13,019 bases of DNA, taken from an uncultured Collinsella sp. GTDB lineage: Bacteria > Actinomycetota > Coriobacteriia > Coriobacteriales > Coriobacteriaceae. Below are positions 5,863-12,983 of this stretch, in pieces. The position numbers and the translations under genes were made by a program. Each line of letters opens with the position of its first letter. Position 1 is the first letter of the stretch. Under the pieces are notes generated by a model. The model had not been told where the DNA came from. It worked only from the letters and a program-made list of their open reading frames with translations, and searched no databases. The stretch is taken from contig URBB01000052.1 in assembly GCA_900545835.1 (NCBI GenBank), positions 1 to 13,019 on the forward strand. The letters run 5' to 3'.

Positions 5863-8001
5863 ATGCCCGACGACCGTAACGATAACAATTTCCAGACTCC
5901 CCGGGACCCAAAGATCCCGGGGATGCCCGGAGGCAAGAAGCCCACGCGTACGGGCTGGCTGTATTTTATTTTGGCTTGCGCGCTTCTGGGCTACGCCTTC
6001 TTTAACATGGGCTCCGGCTTTGCCAGCTCCAGCAATACCGTTAAGCTCGCGACGAGCGAGATGGTCAGCGCCATCAAGCAGGATCGCGTCGAAGATCTGA
6101 CCTATACGGTTCAAGACGGAAGCGTGACGGGTCATTACTGGAAGACGAAGAAGGACAAGGGCGATACGAGCGAGCTCAAGAGCTTCTCCTCGACCTATGT
6201 CGGCTCCGATTCGCTTGCCGAGCTTATGGCGGAGCACCCCGACACTAAGTACATCGTCAACACCAATGACCCCGATTTTTGGGGCGACTTGGCGATGAGC
6301 GTGCTTCCGACGATCGCCCTTATCGCCATCATGTTCTACTTTATGCGCCAGATGATGGGCGCCAACAACAGGAACATGCAGTTTGGCAAGACCAACACCA
6401 AGACCAACGAGGCCACGCGCCCCAAGGTCAAGTTTGAAGACGTTGCCGGCGTGGACGAGGCAGTCGAGGAGCTCGAGGAGATCCGTGACTTTTTGAGCGA
6501 TCCGGACCGCTACCGCAAGCTGGGTGCCAAGATTCCGCGCGGCGTGTTGCTGGTTGGCCCTCCGGGTACCGGTAAAACGCTGCTGGCCAAGGCCGTTGCC
6601 GGCGAGGCGGGCGTGCCGTTCTTTAGCATCTCGGGTTCCGACTTTGTCGAGATGTTCGTAGGTGTCGGCGCCAGCCGTGTGCGTGACCTCTTTAAGGAGG
6701 CCAAGTCCCAGGCCCCGTCGATCATCTTCATCGATGAGATCGATGCCGTGGGACGTCAGCGCGGAGCTGGCTTGGGCGGCGGTCACGACGAGCGCGAGCA
6801 GACGCTCAACCAGCTGCTGGTCGAGATGGACGGTTTTGAGGAGAGCGAGTCGGTCATCCTGATCGCTGCGACCAACCGCCCTGACATTCTGGATCCGGCG
6901 CTGCTGCGTCCCGGCCGTTTTGACCGTCAGGTTACGGTCGACCGTCCGGATGTGAAGGGCCGCGAGCAGATCTTGCGCGTGCATGCCGAGAACAAGCCGA
7001 TGGACGAGGACGTGAAGTTTGAGAAGCTCGCCCAGATGACCGTTGGCTTTACCGGTGCCGACCTGGCGAACTTGCTCAATGAGTCTGCACTGTTGGCTGC
7101 CCGCCGCCATCGTTCCGTGATCTCGATGGACGAGGTCGAGGAATCGATGGAGCGCGTGATTGCCGGACCGCAGCGCAAGGGTCGCGTGATGACCGAGGCC
7201 GAGCGCACCACGATTGCCTACCACGAGAGCGGCCACGCTCTGGTGGGCCACATCCTGGAGCACTCCGATCCGGTTCACAAGATCTCGATCGTCAGCCGCG
7301 GCCAGGCGCTGGGCTACACGCTGCAGCTTCCGCAGGAGGACCACTTCCTCAAGACCAAGAACGAGATGCTCGACGAGCTCGCCGTGTTCTTGGGCGGTCG
7401 CGTTGCCGAGGAGCTCATGTGCGATGACATTACGTCGGGCGCGAGCAACGATCTGGAGCGCGCAACCAAGATGGCGCGCGAGATGGTCACGCGCCTGGGC
7501 ATGAGCGAGGAGCTGGGCACGCAAGTGTTTGGCGAGGCGCAACATCAGGTGTTCCTTGGTCGCGATTATGCCGATCACCAGGATTACTCCGAGGAGACGG
7601 CGCGCCGCATCGATATCGAGGTTCAGCGCATTATGCGTGAGGCCCATCGTCGTGCGGTCGAGATCCTGGACGCCCGTCGCGATCAGCTCGATCTGATGGC
7701 GAAGGTGCTGCTTGAGCGCGAGACCGTCGAAGGCGACGCCGTGAACGCCCTGCTCGACAACGAGTGGGATGCCTACCTTGAGCGCGAGGGCGATATCCTG
7801 GCGGCCAAGGAGGAGCGCAACGCCAAGGCGGCCGGCATGCCGACCAAGAAGCGTGCGCCTCGCATGAGCGAGGAGGAACTTGCGGCAGATGCCGCGGCCT
7901 TTGCGCAGGCGGCCATGCAGGAGGATGCCGAAGCCGCATCCGATGACGCTGGCGATGATCGCGCCGTCAACGCCGATGCCGACGTCGACACCGACAAATA
8001 G
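5863..8001 (+). CDS. ftsH: ATP-dependent zinc metalloprotease FtsH
   Basis: A 712-residue membrane-anchored AAA+ protease that extracts and degrades misfolded membrane proteins and short-lived regulators, acting as a hexamer with its catalytic part in the cytoplasm. Two membrane segments flank an external domain: TM1 at about 31-49 and TM2 at about 143-162. The ATPase shows Walker A GPPGTGKT (232-239), Walker B IIFIDEID (287-294), and the second region of homology ending LRPGRFDR (348-355) with arginine fingers R352 and R355. The protease domain has the zinc motif HESGH (454-458), with a third ligand expected at D530 (SNDLERAT). The tail after about residue 650 is Ala/Asp/Glu-rich and probably disordered. 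The start follows hpt by one base, and its ribosome site CGGAGG (5845-5850) is inside hpt. It ends at a strong terminator. Confidence 0.97.
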   Translation: MPDDRNDNNFQTPRDPKIPGMPGGKKPTRTGWLYFILACALLGYAFFNMGSGFASSSNTVKLATSEMVSAIKQDRVEDLTYTVQDGSVTGHYWKTKKDKGDTSELKSFSSTYVGSDSLAELMAEHPDTKYIVNTNDPDFWGDLAMSVLPTIALIAIMFYFMRQMMGANNRNMQFGKTNTKTNEATRPKVKFEDVAGVDEAVEELEEIRDFLSDPDRYRKLGAKIPRGVLLVGPPGTGKTLLAKAVAGEAGVPFFSISGSDFVEMFVGVGASRVRDLFKEAKSQAPSIIFIDEIDAVGRQRGAGLGGGHDEREQTLNQLLVEMDGFEESESVILIAATNRPDILDPALLRPGRFDRQVTVDRPDVKGREQILRVHAENKPMDEDVKFEKLAQMTVGFTGADLANLLNESALLAARRHRSVISMDEVEESMERVIAGPQRKGRVMTEAERTTIAYHESGHALVGHILEHSDPVHKISIVSRGQALGYTLQLPQEDHFLKTKNEMLDELAVFLGGRVAEELMCDDITSGASNDLERATKMAREMVTRLGMSEELGTQVFGEAQHQVFLGRDYADHQDYSEETARRIDIEVQRIMREAHRRAVEILDARRDQLDLMAKVLLERETVEGDAVNALLDNEWDAYLEREGDILAAKEERNAKAAGMPTKKRAPRMSEEELAADAAAFAQAAMQEDAEAASDDAGDDRAVNADADVDTDK

Positions 8002-8012
8002 TTCTTGTAGCG

Positions 8013-8050
8013 AAAGCCTCCGCGGGGAAACCTGCGGAGGCTTTTCTTTT
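8013..8050 (+). terminator. Rho-independent terminator of the hpt-ftsH unit
   Basis: A 14-bp stem (8013-8026 with 8031-8044, one G-U pair) with a GAAA tetraloop is followed by a T-rich run to 8050 (TTTTCTTTT). It begins 12 bases after the ftsH stop codon. Confidence 0.93.
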
Positions 8051-8057
8051 GAGCGAT

Positions 8058-8121
8058 ATGTTGACTGGGGACAGACTTAAATGAGCGTTTTCACGCATTT
8101 AAGTCTGTCCCCAGTCAACAT
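8058..8121. repeat. long perfect inverted repeat (REP/MITE-like palindrome)
   Basis: Two 26-bp arms, 8058-8083 and 8096-8121, are exact reverse complements around a 12-base spacer (8084-8095). Each arm contains the block TTGACTGGGGACAGACTT or its complement. There is no T-run after it, and the real ftsH terminator lies just upstream, so this is not simply a terminator. GGGGACAG-type palindromes are familiar from intergenic elements associated with REP-associated (Y1) tyrosine transposases, so a mobilised REP/MITE-like element is the best guess. No second copy is in the window. An ATG at 8081 inside the repeat is in frame with the next gene and could mislead gene finders. Confidence 0.85.
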
Positions 8122-8149
8122 TGCTGCGGCACTTTGCTCAGCTAAAGCG

Positions 8150-8155
8150 TACAAT
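8150..8155 (+). promoter_or_regulatory. candidate -10 box for the aminotransferase gene
   Basis: TACAAT lies 25 bases before the preferred ATG at 8180 and immediately after the palindrome. The -35 element is poor. If this promoter is real, the transcript starts after the in-frame ATG at 8081, which supports the shorter protein. Confidence 0.45.
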
Positions 8156-8179
8156 AGCGCCTATGCGAAAGGGGAACAG

Positions 8180-9370
8180 ATGATCAACGAAACCATGTAT
8201 GCTCGCGGTGCGGAAAGCTCTATCATCCGCGAGATCTTTAGCTATGGCCTTGAGCGCAAGGCGCAGATTGGTGCGGAAAATGTATTCGATTTTTCGCTGG
8301 GTAACCCGAGCGTTCCGGCACCTGCCGCCGTGGCTGAGTCCATTAAGAAGGCCTTGGAGCTGCCGAGCGACCAGCTGCATGGATACACGCCTGCACCGGG
8401 TTTGCCGCAGTGCCGTACCGCCGTGGCCGAGTCGCTCAACCGCCGCTTTGGCACGAGCTATGAGGGCAAGGACGTCTTTATGACCGTGGGCGCGGCGGCT
8501 TCGCTCACCTGCACGCTCAATGCCGTTACGAACCCGGGTGACGAGGTCATTGTTATCGCCCCGTACTTCCCGGAGTATCGCGTGTGGATTGAGAAGGCCG
8601 GCTGTACGTGTATCGAGGCGCTCGCCGATGAAGATACGTTCCAGCTGAGCGTGAGTAACGTGCTCAAGGCGATTACCGATAAGACGGCTGCCGTCATCAT
8701 CGACTCGCCCAACAATCCGACCGGTGCCGTATATACACGCGACACGCTGACGCGACTGGCCAATGTTCTGCGCGAGGCTAACGCTCAGCGCGATCCCGAG
8801 AATCCGATTATGCTCATCTCTGATGAGCCGTATCGTGAGATTGTCTATGGCGCCGAGGTGCCTTGGGTGCCTTCGATCTACGAGCACACCATCGTGTGCT
8901 ACTCGTATTCCAAGTCGCTTTCGCTACCGGGCGAGCGCGTCGGGTGGATCCTGGTTCCCAATACGAATCCTCAGGCAGCTCGTCTAATGCCGGCCGTTGC
9001 CGGTGCCGCCCGCACGCTGGGCTTCGTGTGCGCACCGGCCCTCTTCCAGCGTGTAATCATCGACTGCATTGATGAACCGAGCGATGTCGAGGCCTATGCG
9101 CGCAACCGCACCGCGCTTACCGACGCACTAGCGGAGTACGGCTACACCTATGTTGAGCCGGATGGCGCGTTCTACCTGTGGGTGAAAACGCTGGAGCCCG
9201 ATGCAAATGCCTTCTGCGAGCGCGCGAAGAAGTATGAGCTGCTCGCGGTGCCTTCGGATAGCTTTGGCATGCCGGGCTGGTTCCGCCTGGGCTACTGCGT
9301 GAGCTATGAGACAATCGTCAACTCGCTGCCTGCCTGGAAGCAGCTGGCCGACGAATATCGTCGAAAGTAA
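8180..9370 (+). CDS. class I/II PLP-dependent aminotransferase
   Basis: A 396-residue fold-type I pyridoxal-phosphate enzyme, probably an amino-acid aminotransferase. Key sites counted from this start are NNPTG (178-182), the PLP-ring aspartate in ISDEPYRE (D215, with Y218), the Schiff-base lysine in YSYSKSLSLPGERVGW (K245), and the substrate-carboxylate arginine in GWFRLGYCVS (R369). The protein GNPSVPAP (41-48) is typical of the aspartate-aminotransferase-like subgroup. The amino-acid substrate cannot be read from the sequence. The start is ATG 8180, with AAAGGGG just upstream. A longer frame from 8081 begins inside the palindrome, upstream of the likely promoter, and adds a non-homologous-looking N-terminus, so it is rejected. 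The gene stands alone between two hairpins. Confidence 0.9.
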   Translation: MINETMYARGAESSIIREIFSYGLERKAQIGAENVFDFSLGNPSVPAPAAVAESIKKALELPSDQLHGYTPAPGLPQCRTAVAESLNRRFGTSYEGKDVFMTVGAAASLTCTLNAVTNPGDEVIVIAPYFPEYRVWIEKAGCTCIEALADEDTFQLSVSNVLKAITDKTAAVIIDSPNNPTGAVYTRDTLTRLANVLREANAQRDPENPIMLISDEPYREIVYGAEVPWVPSIYEHTIVCYSYSKSLSLPGERVGWILVPNTNPQAARLMPAVAGAARTLGFVCAPALFQRVIIDCIDEPSDVEAYARNRTALTDALAEYGYTYVEPDGAFYLWVKTLEPDANAFCERAKKYELLAVPSDSFGMPGWFRLGYCVSYETIVNSLPAWKQLADEYRRK

Positions 9371-9398
9371 AGCGCTCTGCTTACAATGTTTTACGTGA

Positions 9399-9429
9399 AA
9401 CGGGGTTTGGTTTTAAGCCAAACCCCGTT
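9399..9429 (+). terminator. hairpin terminator after the aminotransferase
   Basis: A perfect 12-bp stem, 9399-9410 with 9418-9429, has a seven-base loop. The following sequence is only moderately T-rich, so termination may be partial. It begins 28 bases after the stop codon. Confidence 0.7.
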
Positions 9430-9462
9430 GTCTATGCCGTTGTGTGATTGGGATGAAGCAGT

Positions 9463-9492
9463 TTTACGACTGCCGAAAGCTATGCGTACAAT
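9463..9492 (+). promoter_or_regulatory. candidate promoter for the PHP-domain gene
   Basis: TTTACG (9463-9468) and TACAAT (9487-9492) are 18 bases apart. The -10 box lies 38 bases before the ATG at 9530. This is among the clearest -35/-10 pairs in the window. It rules out the in-frame upstream ATG at 9386, which overlaps the preceding terminator. Confidence 0.55.
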
Positions 9493-9529
9493 GAATATAC
9501 GCGACGGCCATACTGGACAAGGAGACCCG

Positions 9530-10351
9530 ATGCCCTACCTTCTTTCTTGTGATATTCATACTCATACGATGTTCTCTGCGCATGCGTACTCAACCATCGA
9601 GGAGAACATCTATTGGGCGGCAGAGCGCGGCCTTCAGGTGCTCGGTTCCGCCGATCATTTAAGCTCGATGGTTACGCCTTGTCCCAATGACCTGCGCAGT
9701 TTCCAATTCTTTATTAACCAGGATATCTGGCCGCGCATTTGGAGCGGCGTGCTGGTGCTGCGTGGTGCCGAGGCCGATATCGTTTCGCTGGACGGAAGCC
9801 TGTTTGGCGAGGACACTCCTGTCACGCTCGATATCGCCGGCGATTCGTACAGCCGTCAGCATTCACTGTTCGATTTGGTTACGCGTAATTTGGATTATTT
9901 GGTTGCAAGCGTGCATAATCCGCAGATTGCTGAGGGCGCGACGCTGGCCCAGACGACCGAGATGTATATCAATGCCCTGGAGCACCCCAAGGTGTTCATG
10001 CTGGGCCACACGGGGCGTTCGGGCGTGCCGTTCGATATCGACGAGGTGCTGTTGGCAGCTAAGGCCAAGCACAAGATTATTGAGATCAACAACCATAGTC
10101 TTGAACACGGTGTCGACACTGAGCATTGGGCCGTATGCCGCAAGATCGCCGAGCGCTGCGCCGAGCTGGGCGTGGGCATTGGCGTGTCGACCGATGCCCA
10201 CATTGGCATGGCCATTGGCAAGCTCGATCATGCCCGCAAGATGCTCGACGAGATTCATTTCCCGCTGGATTTGATCGTGACACGCGACCGCGAGACGCTG
10301 CTGCGCGAGATGGCGGCAGCCGGCGTGTGCGATCTGCGCAATGGGATGTAG
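9530..10351 (+). CDS. YcdX-like PHP-domain metal-dependent hydrolase
   Basis: A 273-residue protein of the PHP (polymerase and histidinol phosphatase) superfamily, a trinuclear-metal phosphoesterase fold. Expected ligands are in place: H10 and H12 (CDIHTHT), H18 (SAHAYST), D42 and H43 (SADH), E81 (RGAEAD), H129 (ASVHNP), H160 (LGHTGR), and D222 and H224 (STDAH). The order and spacing, with HAYST and EINNHS, match the Escherichia coli YcdX subgroup of putative phosphatases. A stretch near residues 86-115 appears longer than in YcdX. The physiological substrate is unknown. The start is ATG 9530, after AAGGAG (9519-9524). It is a single-gene unit converging on the rRNA methyltransferase gene. 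Confidence 0.88.
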   Translation: MPYLLSCDIHTHTMFSAHAYSTIEENIYWAAERGLQVLGSADHLSSMVTPCPNDLRSFQFFINQDIWPRIWSGVLVLRGAEADIVSLDGSLFGEDTPVTLDIAGDSYSRQHSLFDLVTRNLDYLVASVHNPQIAEGATLAQTTEMYINALEHPKVFMLGHTGRSGVPFDIDEVLLAAKAKHKIIEINNHSLEHGVDTEHWAVCRKIAERCAELGVGIGVSTDAHIGMAIGKLDHARKMLDEIHFPLDLIVTRDRETLLREMAAAGVCDLRNGM

Positions 10352-10371
10352 CGGAGTTTATAAACCAAGCG

Positions 10372-10406
10372 AAGGGGGCGGCCCAGGCGGGTCGCCCCCT
10401 TTCTTG
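10372..10406. terminator. terminator between PHP gene and rRNA methyltransferase gene
   Basis: A 13-bp GC-rich stem (10372-10384 with 10389-10401, including a G-U pair) with an AGGC loop is followed on the plus strand by a short T-rich run. The downstream gene converges and stops at 10417. The same hairpin may therefore also end that transcript, though its minus-strand side has a weaker T-run. Confidence 0.85.
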
Positions 10407-10416
10407 TGCCGGTGGA

Positions 10417-11862
10417 TTAGCGGCGTTCGAGGACCGCTACGGTTTCGGTGTGGTCGGTGTGAGGGAACATGTCGACGGGCGTGATCTTGAGCAGGCGATA
10501 GCCTCCGTCGAGGAGCTGATGCAGGTCGCGCTCTTGAGTCACGGGGTTGCAGCTGATATAGGTGATGCGGCGCGGCTTAAGCGCGCAGGCAGCTTCGAGG
10601 AACTCGGGGGTAGAGCCGGCGCGCGGCGGATCGATGGAAAGGACATCGACCCGCTCGTTGTTATCGGCGGCATCCAGGATGTAATCGGTGGCATCGTCGG
10701 CCATAAACCAAGCGCTGCGGGTGAGGCCGTTGAGCTCGGCATTACGACGTGCGTCGGCAATGCCGGCGTGGTTGCGCTCCACGCCAAGCAGCATAATACC
10801 GACGCCCTTGTCCTGGGCGGCTTTGGCTGCGCACAGGCCGATAGTTCCACTACCGCAATAGGCATCCATGAGTACGTCGCCCTGCTGCAGGTCCATGCCG
10901 TCAATCGCGAGCTGATAGAGCAGCTCGGTCTGCTGCGGGTTGGTCTGGTAGAACGCGGTGGGGGAGATATCGAACTCGCAGCCGAGCAGCTGGTCGCGCA
11001 TGCACTCGGCGCCATATACAATGCGGGTTTCCTCGCCGAGGATGGCGTTGCCGGGACGTCCGTTGATGTTTTGGGCGACGGTGACGATGTGCGGATTGAG
11101 TGCGGCGACAGCCTCAAAGAACTCCTGCGCATGCGGCAAGTCGCGCTGAGCGGTCACGAGCGTAACCATGACCTGGTCGGTACGCCAACCGCAGCGGACG
11201 ACGGCATAGCGAAGCAAACCAAGATGCTTGTCCTCATTAAAGGCGGGAATATGCAGCCGCTCAGCTTCGCGTGCGATGCCGTTGAGAATCTGACGGGCAC
11301 CCGGTGCCTCGACAGGACACTCGGGTACGGCAACGATCTTGTGCGTGCCGCGCTCAAAGAAACCGCAACGGACAGCACCCTCCTTACCGGGAGCAAAGGG
11401 AGTGGCGGCCTTATGGCGAAAACCGCGCGGCGCAGGATATTTGCCCGGGTCGCCCAGGGTGACGCCCATACCGCGAATGGGGTCGACGCTAATGCCCTCG
11501 CGCTCGCAAAGGGTAGCAAAAAGCTCCTCCATGGCGGCCTGCTTGGCTGCCAACTGCTTCTTATAAGGACGATTGAGCGCCGTGCATCCGCCACAAGCTC
11601 TCATGATGGAACAGGGAGACTTGGGATCCACAGCCTTACGCGCAGGCGAAACCGGATCTTTATGCGGACGCTTGGAGCGAGTCTGAGACGCTTTGTCTCC
11701 GCCTCGACGAGAGTCAGAACGCTTGGTCTTAGCCCTGCTCTTGGCCGATTTGCTTTTTGCAGCTTTAGAAGACTTGGATTTCGTAGAAGATTTCTCCTCC
11801 GACCCCTCAGCTGCTTCGATCAAAGCACGACGAGCCTTACGCTCCGCACGAGATTCTGCCAT
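10417..11862 (-). CDS. 23S rRNA (uracil-C5)-methyltransferase, RlmD/RumA family
   Basis: A 481-residue SAM-dependent methyltransferase predicted to form 5-methyluridine in 23S rRNA. Iron-sulphur ligands are C84, C90 and C93 (CSIMRACGGC) plus C182 (PECPVE). The substrate segment DISPTAFYQTNPQQTELLY (298-316) is diagnostic. The SAM site is MDAYCGSGTIGL (332-343), DPPRAG (411-416) follows, the catalytic nucleophile is C438 in ISCNP, and the general base is E473 in HTETVAVL. Residues 1 to about 80 are a Lys/Arg/Ser-rich low-complexity tail where RlmD and RlmCD proteins usually have a TRAM RNA-binding domain. RlmD, RlmCD and TrmA-like members are hard to separate by eye, so no symbol is given. The ATG at 11862 has a modest GTGGGG upstream. 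Confidence 0.9.
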   Translation of the reverse strand: MAESRAERKARRALIEAAEGSEEKSSTKSKSSKAAKSKSAKSRAKTKRSDSRRGGDKASQTRSKRPHKDPVSPARKAVDPKSPCSIMRACGGCTALNRPYKKQLAAKQAAMEELFATLCEREGISVDPIRGMGVTLGDPGKYPAPRGFRHKAATPFAPGKEGAVRCGFFERGTHKIVAVPECPVEAPGARQILNGIAREAERLHIPAFNEDKHLGLLRYAVVRCGWRTDQVMVTLVTAQRDLPHAQEFFEAVAALNPHIVTVAQNINGRPGNAILGEETRIVYGAECMRDQLLGCEFDISPTAFYQTNPQQTELLYQLAIDGMDLQQGDVLMDAYCGSGTIGLCAAKAAQDKGVGIMLLGVERNHAGIADARRNAELNGLTRSAWFMADDATDYILDAADNNERVDVLSIDPPRAGSTPEFLEAACALKPRRITYISCNPVTQERDLHQLLDGGYRLLKITPVDMFPHTDHTETVAVLERR

Positions 11863-11901
11863 GAATTAACCCCACTAATTTATTAATTTAAAGCTACAAG
11901 C

Positions 11902-11907
11902 ATTGTA
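11902..11907 (-). promoter_or_regulatory. candidate -10 box for the rRNA methyltransferase gene
   Basis: On the minus strand this reads TACAAT, 39 bases upstream of the ATG at 11862. No convincing -35 element is visible. The leader between the box and the gene is AT-rich. Confidence 0.35.
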
Positions 11908-11947
11908 CCGTGCCAAGCCAACAGACGATATGCAAGCGGTTTATTGG

Positions 11948-11959
11948 TATCAGTGATAG
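11948..11959. promoter_or_regulatory. tet-operator-like palindrome (tentative)
   Basis: TATCAGTGATAG, a TATCA-G-TGATA palindrome, equals the core of the Tn10 tet operator. It lies about 40 bases upstream of the putative -10 box of the minus-strand methyltransferase gene. The flanking bases do not extend the symmetry, and no TetR-family gene is in the window. It may be a chance match or the operator of an unrelated TetR-type regulator. Confidence 0.2.
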
Positions 11960-12026
11960 GTACAACGATGATTGCCCGCTGGGCTCCGGGGCGGGGGTTA
12001 AGTTTATCGCGAGTTCCGCACGAACA

Positions 12027-12049
12027 GGAGGCCACTTAATGTGGCCTCC
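12027..12049. terminator. hairpin downstream of the JetD-like gene
   Basis: A perfect 9-bp stem GGAGGCCAC / GTGGCCTCC with a TTAAT loop. It lies 67 bases beyond the stop codon of the minus-strand gene ending at 12116. There is no T-run on either side, so it may be an RNA-end or processing structure instead of a classical terminator. A second short GC hairpin (CCCCG / CGGGG) sits nearer the gene at about 12091-12106. Confidence 0.4.
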
Positions 12050-12115
12050 GTCGTGAGCAGGACTGTAGAGCAGGAAACCTAAGCCGGTGTCCCCGCTCTC
12101 CCGGGGCCGAACGCC

Positions 12116-12983
12116 CTAGTTGTTGAGCATGCGGTCGAAGCTTCCCGAGTCGCCATCCCGATAGTCTGCGGTCATCAGAATCTCCTGCGGAATGCGCGCG
12201 CCTTCACGTAGCACGTTGCGGAACTGCACGCGCGTAACCATGGGCAGATCCTTGATCGTCGCTGCCAGGTTCTGCGGCACGCCCTGGTTGGCAGCCGCGG
12301 GCTCGCACTCGCCGCCGGACTTCACGCGACGCTTATGCTCGGCGAGCATGGCGCGGTACATGCCGGCATGCAGGCGAATCTCAACCACATTGGCATTGCG
12401 AGCCTGCTCGACGATGCGCGCGCCCTCGCGATCGATATCACCCACGTAGTAGACGTAGTTAAAGCGATAGCCAATCTCAGCCAGATAATCATCCAGTGCG
12501 TGCGAGACGCTCGCCTTGCAGCCGCCGCCAAAAATCACGCCGCCCACCTTGGTACCAAAGAGCTTGGCATGTTTGCGTCCGCGCAGGAGCTTGACGATCT
12601 CGTCGTAGGTATCCAGGTTCTCGACCATAATGAACGGCTTGTCGGCACCCAGCGTAAAGAAGCCCGTAAAGTGCACGGGGCGATTGGGGGCGACCTTGAT
12701 CGCCTGCATGCTAATGCCCTTTTCGGTCATACGTCTGATCAGGCGCTCACCGTGCTTGCCGTCAAAAGCCTTCTCGTCGTTAAAGATCTGGTAGGCACGC
12801 TGGCGGCGCGAGGCAACCGGCGTATCGGCACCTCGGTTCTGCTCGATCCAAGCCTGGATGATTGCGATTTCCTCGGCAATCTTGCGGTTGGACATCTCGT
12901 TGTGCTGAGTGCGCTGCGGAGCCTTTTTGCCGTCCTTGCCCTCGACCTTTACGATCTGTGTCTGCTGCTCCTTGATCTTAGAG
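12116..12983 (-). CDS. JetD-like TOPRIM protein (DUF3322/DUF2220), 5' end missing
   Basis: About 288 native codons of a protein resembling JetD (MksG), the nuclease subunit of Wadjet/MksBEFG systems that cleave invading circular plasmids. Counting from the first native codon, the linker RQRAYQIFNDEKAF (60-73) mirrors the JetD segment built around FGDEK. The TOPRIM-type C-terminal domain shows FIMVENLDTYDE (117-128, with E121), GGVIFGGG (147-154), and YYVGDIDREGARI (178-190, with D182 and D184), the expected Glu and DxD metal ligands. The ending LREGARIPQEIL also fits this family. The N-terminal hundred or so residues are missing because the contig ends. The apparent start at 13012 is false: it is translated adapter (MGSEMCIRDS). 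Any JetA, JetB and JetC genes would lie upstream, outside the window. The family call is by eye, and a stand-alone DUF2220 protein is possible. Confidence 0.72.

Noticed and set aside
5737..7647. A 636-codon open frame on the minus strand opposite ftsH
   Set aside because: It is a shadow of ftsH codon bias. The ftsH motifs are complete on the plus strand, and the antisense translation shows no recognisable domain.
8058..8121. Reading the palindrome as a second ftsH terminator
   Set aside because: It has no T-run, the arms are far longer than needed, and a strong terminator already lies at 8013-8050.
9386..9529. N-terminal extension of the PHP-domain protein from an ATG at 9386
   Set aside because: It overlaps the preceding hairpin terminator and the likely promoter. 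The ATG at 9530 has a good AAGGAG and begins right at the conserved domain.
10126..11886. A 586-codon plus-strand open frame overlapping the PHP gene end and opposite the rRNA methyltransferase gene
   Set aside because: It runs antisense through a well-supported methyltransferase gene and across a strong terminator, and its translation resembles no family.
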